From the NCBI RefSeq assembly GCF_009936045.1, contig NZ_QWEQ01000005.1, forward strand, positions 62,001 through 126,000: DNA of 64,000 nucleotides, read 5' to 3'. A program made the position numbers and the translations under genes. The notes under the pieces were generated by a model. The model saw only the letters and a program-made list of their open reading frames with translations, was not told the origin of the DNA and searched no databases. Positions 60,209-64,000 of this stretch are shown here, in pieces (position 1 is the first letter of the stretch; each line of letters opens with the position of its first letter). Origin of the DNA: Emergencia sp. 1XD21-10. Its GTDB lineage: Bacteria; Bacillota; Clostridia; Peptostreptococcales; Anaerovoracaceae.

Positions 60209-60721
60209 TTACTCCCAGGGTTCTATCCGAAGCACCAGTCCGCCGGGAACCCCTGTCTCCATATTGGTCGGGTAAAGCCCCACGCGAAATTTCTGTTCGC
60301 CTGCCCGATAATACCAGATATAATAATTGAGCGGTTCCTGCCGTTTGGAAGCCTCCGTCATGCTGGCATAGTGATAGCCGCTGCTGCTTTGATTTGACTC
60401 GCCACTTCGTTTTTCACAAGCGCGCCATATACTTTGCGCATAGCCGTCCACCAGTTCCTGGTTCATTTCTTCATCAATGTCAAAAAGGATACTATATGTA
60501 CCATCCACTACTTCCAAACTCTCTTTTGCTGTACCACAAGGTCTCCCAAAGTCTTTGATTTCACACGCTTTTTCGATGACGTCAGTCCAGGCTGCGCAGC
60601 TTTTTTCCATTAAAATCTGTCCTTTTGTCTGCACTTGCGTTTTGCCTGAGCATGCTGTCACGAGAAACATCATCACCGCTGCAAAAGAAACTAGAGTGAT
60701 TGTCCTTATTTTTACTTTCAT
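60209..60721 (-). CDS. Small lipoprotein
   Basis: ATG 60721, nine bases after GGAGG, gives 170 residues with a lipoprotein signal (MMFLVTACSGK, lipobox Cys) and a soluble part of about 150 residues (GQILMEKSCAAWTDVIEKACEI ... YYIWYYRAGEQKFRVGLYP). It should be anchored on the outer face of the membrane. I do not recognise a named family. It is divergent from the AraC regulator gene. Confidence 0.8.
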   Translation of the reverse strand: MKVKIRTITLVSFAAVMMFLVTACSGKTQVQTKGQILMEKSCAAWTDVIEKACEIKDFGRPCGTAKESLEVVDGTYSILFDIDEEMNQELVDGYAQSIWRACEKRSGESNQSSSGYHYASMTEASKRQEPLNYYIWYYRAGEQKFRVGLYPTNMETGVPGGLVLRIEPWE

Positions 60722-60853
60722 TCCATACCGCCTCCTGCAAACAGTGTATGTGCGGACAAAAAAAACAGAACTCAAAATGAAGATATCTTACAAGCATGTA
60801 TTTAAAATCCATGATACACTATCACTAATCAAAACCAGAAAGGATGGCTTTCC

Positions 60854-61690
60854 ATGGAAAAAGAAACTAGAACAATCTGCTACGATACCGATTTAAAAAT
60901 TGAAGCCTATCGCTTCGCACATATAAGGCAGCCCTTTCCCAATCACTTCCACGGTTACTATGTACTTGGAATTATCGCTGAGGGTTCGCGGAATATGACT
61001 GTCAAAAATATCGACTACTGTGCTCGCGCAGGTGATGTGATAGTCTTTTCTCCTTACCAGAATCACGCATGCCTGCCCGATGGCAACGCCGCTCTTTCCT
61101 ATTATGGGCTCAACGTTTCCTCGAAAATCATGGAAGAAAGATGCCTAGAGCTAACCGGCAAAAAGTTTCTTCCTGCTTTCGTATCACCGCTGCTGCAGGA
61201 CGAGGAACTTTACTCGTACATCTACCAGCTTAACCAGTTAATCTTTGAAGAAAGTAAGGAATTTCAGAAAGAGGAACTTTTCCTTTGCCTCATTGAACGT
61301 CTGCTCCGCCGTCATGGGTTTGTCCAAGAGGATGATTCGCAGAAAGACTGCGCTAATCCTAGCAGCATAGAAAAAGTCTGTAATTATATCGACGAAAATT
61401 TTGATCGGCACATTTCACTGAATGACCTATGCGATATTGCCTGTCAGAGCAAGTCCACCCTGCTGCGCACGTTTACCAGGGAAAAGGGAATCACACCCTA
61501 TCGATATCTGGAAACGGTTCGGATTAACAAAGCCCGCCAACTTCTGGAGGACGGTTTAAATCCTGCTGAGGCTGCTCTCAACACAGGCTTTTCGGACCAA
61601 AGCCATTTCAATCGCTATTTCACCATGTTTACCGGTCTGACACCAGCCCTGTACCGTGATATCCTTCAAAAAAAATTAACAAGAAAGTGA
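60854..61690 (+). CDS. AraC-family transcriptional regulator
   Basis: The 278-residue protein has an N-terminal cupin sensor (FPNHFHGYYVLGIIAEG) and two C-terminal AraC HTH motifs (ISLNDLCDIACQSKSTLLRTFT and NPAEAALNTGFSDQSHFNRYFTMFTG). AAAGGATGG lies before the ATG. It is followed after 10 bp by a DUF2000 gene, a pairing often seen and probably the regulator's target or partner. The ligand is unknown. Confidence 0.92.
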   Translation: MEKETRTICYDTDLKIEAYRFAHIRQPFPNHFHGYYVLGIIAEGSRNMTVKNIDYCARAGDVIVFSPYQNHACLPDGNAALSYYGLNVSSKIMEERCLELTGKKFLPAFVSPLLQDEELYSYIYQLNQLIFEESKEFQKEELFLCLIERLLRRHGFVQEDDSQKDCANPSSIEKVCNYIDENFDRHISLNDLCDIACQSKSTLLRTFTREKGITPYRYLETVRINKARQLLEDGLNPAEAALNTGFSDQSHFNRYFTMFTGLTPALYRDILQKKLTRK

Positions 61691-61700
61691 GAATTTTGTC

Positions 61701-62123
61701 ATGAATTTACAAGAAGAAAAATGTGTTATGATTATTGATGAGACGCTGCCCCTTGGCATTATTGCCAACACCGCAGCAATTTTGGGAATTACTCTGGGTA
61801 AAGAACTGCCTGAGGTCGTTGGCTGTGATGTGACCGACAATTCCGGCTCTTTACACAAAGGAATCATCGAATTTCCTGTTCCCATCCTTTCAGGAAACAA
61901 AAAAATTCTGCGGGAAATTCGAGAAAAACTCTGCAGACCGGAATTTTCCGACTTGCTGACAGTAGATTTTTCGGATTTGGCGCAGACCTGTAAAACCTAT
62001 GAAGAGTTCACTTTCAAGATGGGCAACACTGCCGAAAGCAACTTAAATTACATAGGGATTGCCATATGCGGATCCAAGAAAAAAGTCAATAAGCTAGCAG
62101 GCAGCATTGCACTGCTTCGATAA
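61701..62123 (+). CDS. DUF2000 family protein
   Basis: The 140-residue protein starts MNLQEEKCVMIIDETLPLGIIANTAAILGITLGK and continues with GCDVTDNSGSLHKGIIEFPVPIL, typical of DUF2000. The family is of unknown function and often adjoins AraC regulators, as here. A perfect 12-bp stem-loop follows. Confidence 0.85.
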   Translation: MNLQEEKCVMIIDETLPLGIIANTAAILGITLGKELPEVVGCDVTDNSGSLHKGIIEFPVPILSGNKKILREIREKLCRPEFSDLLTVDFSDLAQTCKTYEEFTFKMGNTAESNLNYIGIAICGSKKKVNKLAGSIALLR

Positions 62124-62141
62124 AATAGATGCATAAAAAGG

Positions 62142-62169
62142 CAGAAACAGCAGTAATCTGCTGTTTCTG
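62142..62169 (+). terminator. Stem-loop after DUF2000 gene
   Basis: CAGAAACAGCAG / CTGCTGTTTCTG, a perfect 12-bp stem with a 4-nt loop. The T-run is weak, but position supports termination. Confidence 0.7.
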
Positions 62170-62242
62170 TTCGTGACCCTTCGTCAAGGTTTTTCTGCGG
62201 GTACACTCTAACCCTAATCGATATCTTTCACTGTTCATAAAG

Positions 62243-62311
62243 TTTTTATAAAAATTCCATAGAACTTTTATAAAAAAGTGTTAGATTTAAGAAAAAATGT
62301 GGTACAATAGA
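62243..62311 (+). promoter_or_regulatory. Promoter region of reverse rubrerythrin with AT-rich repeats
   Basis: Two TTTTATAAAAA-type palindromes (about 62243-62254 and 62264-62279) lie just upstream of a TTAGAT-N16-TACAAT promoter ending near 62309. They resemble the AT-rich inverted repeats of peroxide regulators, but the match to a PerR box is loose. Confidence 0.35.
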
Positions 62312-62349
62312 CATAATTAAAAAATGAAATTCAAGGAGGATTTAACATT

Positions 62350-62892
62350 ATGAAATGGGTATGTTCAGTTTGCGGATATGTTCACGAAGGCGACCAGCCA
62401 CCTGAAAAATGTCCACAGTGCAAAGTTCCTGCAGACAAGTTCATCAAGCAGGAAGAAGGTAAAGTAGAATTTGCAGACAAGCACGTTGTAGGCGTTGCTC
62501 AGGGAGTTGACCAGGAAATCATCGACGGTCTTCGCGCTAACTTTGAAGGTGAATGTTCTGAGGTAGGCATGTACTTAGCAATGGCTAGAGTTGCTCACAG
62601 AGAAGGTTATCCGGAAATCGGTCTGTACTGGGAAAAGGCTGCTTGGGAAGAAGCTGAGCACGCTGCTAAATTTGCAGAACTGCTGGGCGAAGTTGTAACC
62701 GACTCCACTAAGAAGAATCTGGAAATGAGAGTAGAAGCTGAAGCTGGCGCTTGCGCTGGTAAAAAAGCTCTGGCTACTATGGCTAAACAGCAGAATCTGG
62801 ATGCAATTCACGACACCGTACATGAAATGGCTAAGGATGAGGCAAGACACGGCGCTGCTTTCGAAGGTCTGTTAAAGAGATACTTCGGTTAA
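62350..62892 (+). CDS. Reverse rubrerythrin (peroxide reductase)
   Basis: The 180-residue protein has a rubredoxin domain first ([20 protein letters not shown], residues 5-24) and a ferritin-like diiron domain after it ([25 protein letters not shown] ... [14 protein letters not shown] ... [13 protein letters not shown]). This reversed order defines reverse rubrerythrins, which in clostridia reduce H2O2 and help in O2 defence. AAGGAGG is nine bases before the ATG. Single gene with a terminator. Confidence 0.95.
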   Translation: MKWVCSVCGYVHEGDQPPEKCPQCKVPADKFIKQEEGKVEFADKHVVGVAQGVDQEIIDGLRANFEGECSEVGMYLAMARVAHREGYPEIGLYWEKAAWEEAEHAAKFAELLGEVVTDSTKKNLEMRVEAEAGACAGKKALATMAKQQNLDAIHDTVHEMAKDEARHGAAFEGLLKRYFG

Positions 62893-62928
62893 GCAAAATT
62901 GTTTAAAATTCAATGCTTAGAAAATAGA

Positions 62929-62954
62929 GGAAGCTTGGAAGGGCTTCCTTTTTT
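62929..62954 (+). terminator. Terminator of reverse rubrerythrin
   Basis: GGAAGC / GCTTCC stem with an 8-nt loop followed by six T. Confidence 0.88.
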
Positions 62955-63178
62955 CGTGGGAGATTCAGCGTGAGAGAGCGGATGAAGTTGTCACTTTCTG
63001 ATTGTGCAATCAATAATTCTTAAAGAACTTGTCACTTTTTACAATAATATTATACTACAATTTCATTGAAATTTCAACGTTTTAAAACATTTTCGCAACA
63101 TATTTTAACATCATTTTACAAATCCGAACTACATCGTAACATCTCACAACAGCTTAAGAAAGTTACCGCAAATGTGCA

Positions 63179-63223
63179 TAAAAAAAAGAAAAGGTATGAC
63201 TGCAAAAGCAGCCACGCCTTTTC
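63179..63223 (-). terminator. Terminator of the toxin-antitoxin unit
   Basis: Minus strand GAAAAGG ... GCTGC / GCAGt ... CCTTTTC stem followed by eight T. Confidence 0.85.
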
Positions 63224-63239
63224 TGCGTTTTTGAGTTCT

Positions 63240-63502
63240 TTAGTTACCATAATGACCTTTGCACTGATAAACCTCTCTTTCACCATCTACTATGCGATAA
63301 ACCAAGCGATTCACCCCATCTATACGTCTGCTCCAGTAGCCATTCAGATTTACTTTTAATCCTTCAGGTTTTCCAAATCCTTCAAAAGGATTTCGCCCAA
63401 TATCCTTTAGCAAAGCATTGATTCTTTTTAAGGTTTTCTTATCCTGCGACTGCCAATAAAGATATCCTTCAAAAGCCCTTTGTGTAAAATGATTTTACTC
63501 AT
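63240..63502 (-). pseudogene. YoeB/Txe-type toxin, frameshifted near its start
   Basis: From about 63487 downward the frame encodes FTQRAFEGYLYWQSQDKKTLKRI ... GNPFEGFGKPEGLK-type sequence ending in DGVNRLVYRIVDGEREVYQCKGHYGN, a clear YoeB family mRNA interferase with its C-terminal His-Tyr. The expected ATG (63502), overlapping the antitoxin stop, begins MSKII but is one base out of frame: the run ATTTTA lacks one T, and a TAA closes the toxin frame upstream. One inserted T would give exactly 87 residues, the normal length. No other start with a ribosome site is seen, so the toxin is probably silent, unless this is an assembly error. Confidence 0.85.
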
Positions 63503-63761
63503 CTGCCATTGCCTCTAATTCTTCCATCGTTTTCACTATCACGTTTCCCTTTTCCATCTGTTCAATGCTTTCACGTAAGCAAGTCATATTCATATCACTA
63601 TAAAACGGGTCTATGGAAACATCAAAAGGAATTCTCTTTTCCCGGCTAAGCTTTTTGGCAAAAATAGTAAATGCCGCGCTCATGCTCAAACCTAGTTCCT
63701 CACATACATTTTCAACATCCTTTTTCAGATTATCGTCCATTCTAATGGAAATAGTAGCCAT
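63495..63761 (-). CDS. RelB/DinJ-type antitoxin
   Basis: ATG 63761, after GAAAGGAG, gives 88 residues. The N-terminal ribbon-helix-helix (MATISIRMDDNLKKDVENVCEELGLSMSAAFTIFAKKL) is typical of RelB/DinJ antitoxins, and the acidic C-terminus would wrap the toxin. A TTGACA-N16-TACAAT promoter lies at 63784-63811. The toxin gene overlaps its stop but is frameshifted. Confidence 0.92.
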   Translation of the reverse strand: MATISIRMDDNLKKDVENVCEELGLSMSAAFTIFAKKLSREKRIPFDVSIDPFYSDMNMTCLRESIEQMEKGNVIVKTMEELEAMADE

Positions 63762-63783
63762 GTTATCAACTCCTTTCAAGATT

Positions 63784-63811
63784 ATTGTACTTCTTTTTCA
63801 TACTATGTCAA
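63784..63811 (-). promoter_or_regulatory. Promoter of the toxin-antitoxin unit
   Basis: Minus strand TTGACA (63811-63806), 16-bp spacer, TACAAT (63789-63784). The remaining sequence to 64000 shows no gene. Confidence 0.8.
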
Positions 63812-64000
63812 TACAACGTATTCGCTTTTCGCGAGTCAGAGGATAGATTCTGTGAAAAGAGCGAATTTCTAAAGTAAAACTATTTTACCCCAGAAACATA
63901 CGTCCCATGAAAGAATTCTGCAGATACCTATAACCGATTTTTTAAAATCCATCTCCCATTTCATTCTTCCCTTAAAACCCTAGGACTTTCGCCGTCATCA

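Larger units (their letters stand above)
62893..63239. other. Gap between reverse rubrerythrin and toxin remnant
   Basis: It holds the rubrerythrin terminator (62929-62954) and the terminator of the minus-strand toxin-antitoxin genes (63179-63223). Between them I see AT-rich sequence with no supported gene. Confidence 0.6.

Overview
The window looks like chromosomal DNA of an anaerobic, amino-acid-fermenting Firmicute of class Clostridia. The evidence is a nearly complete lysine-to-butyrate fermentation locus, two trimeric [FeFe]-hydrogenase operons, a flavodiiron protein, a reverse rubrerythrin, strong GGAGG ribosome sites and TTGACA/TATAAT promoters. The genus cannot be fixed from sequence alone; lysine-fermenting gut Clostridia (for example Anaerovoracaceae or relatives) are an inference. 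No rRNA, tRNA or CRISPR array was seen.

Positions 1-1924: the 3' part of an unrecognised gene, then the 3' part of cwlD (muramoyl-alanine amidase). Positions 1926-25123: a 23.2-kb Tn916-family integrative and conjugative element (ICE). It has split cwlD, and the other cwlD piece is at 25116-25252. Removing the element with one copy of the 8-bp repeat CCTCCATG restores an in-frame reading frame of about 249 codons. From left to right the element carries a large serine recombinase (in place of the Tn916 tyrosine integrase), a 40-codon ORF, a structured leader, orf8/orf7-like regulators and an orf9-like repressor. Next comes a cargo cassette (two AbrB-type regulators, an ABC-2 exporter and an unknown protein) where Tn916 has tet(M). 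Then follow the transfer genes (TcpC, CwlT, VirB6-like, VirB4-like, TcpE), two ArdA anti-restriction proteins, a DUF6037-like gene, small membrane proteins, the MobT relaxase, oriT, the TcpA coupling protein and two DUF961 proteins. The last gene is a 1144-residue surface adhesin with thioester and VaFE domains.

Positions 25361-40919: AlaX, an EamA permease, then the lysine locus. On the minus strand the order is sigma-54 regulator, kdd, kdd, kamA, kamB, kamC, kamD, kamE, atoD, atoA. kal is divergent on the plus strand. The pathway runs from lysine through beta-lysine, 3,5-diaminohexanoate and 3-keto-5-aminohexanoate to 3-aminobutyryl-CoA, crotonyl-CoA and butyrate. The cleavage enzyme gene kce is not here. 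The most notable item is the regulator: its N-terminal half is homologous to the dehydrogenase Kdd with a degraded nucleotide-binding loop, fused to a sigma-54 AAA+ domain and a Fis-type HTH. Sigma-54 promoters and a shared 16-bp palindrome (GAACC-N6-GGTTC type, in pairs 31-32 bp apart) lie before both kdd genes and kal. This suggests an enzyme-derived metabolite sensor controlling its own pathway.

Positions 41320-53530: two HydCBA-type [FeFe]-hydrogenase operons, separated by two secreted Ig/FN3-type proteins. The first has a consensus promoter followed by two Rex-like operators and a hexanucleotide repeat. Positions 53569-64000: flavodiiron protein, glutaminase, an aldehyde dehydrogenase/class II aldolase/GtrA cluster, a B3/4-domain protein, a MITE-like inverted-repeat segment, a lipoprotein, an AraC regulator with a DUF2000 gene, reverse rubrerythrin, and a RelB/YoeB-type module whose toxin is frameshifted.
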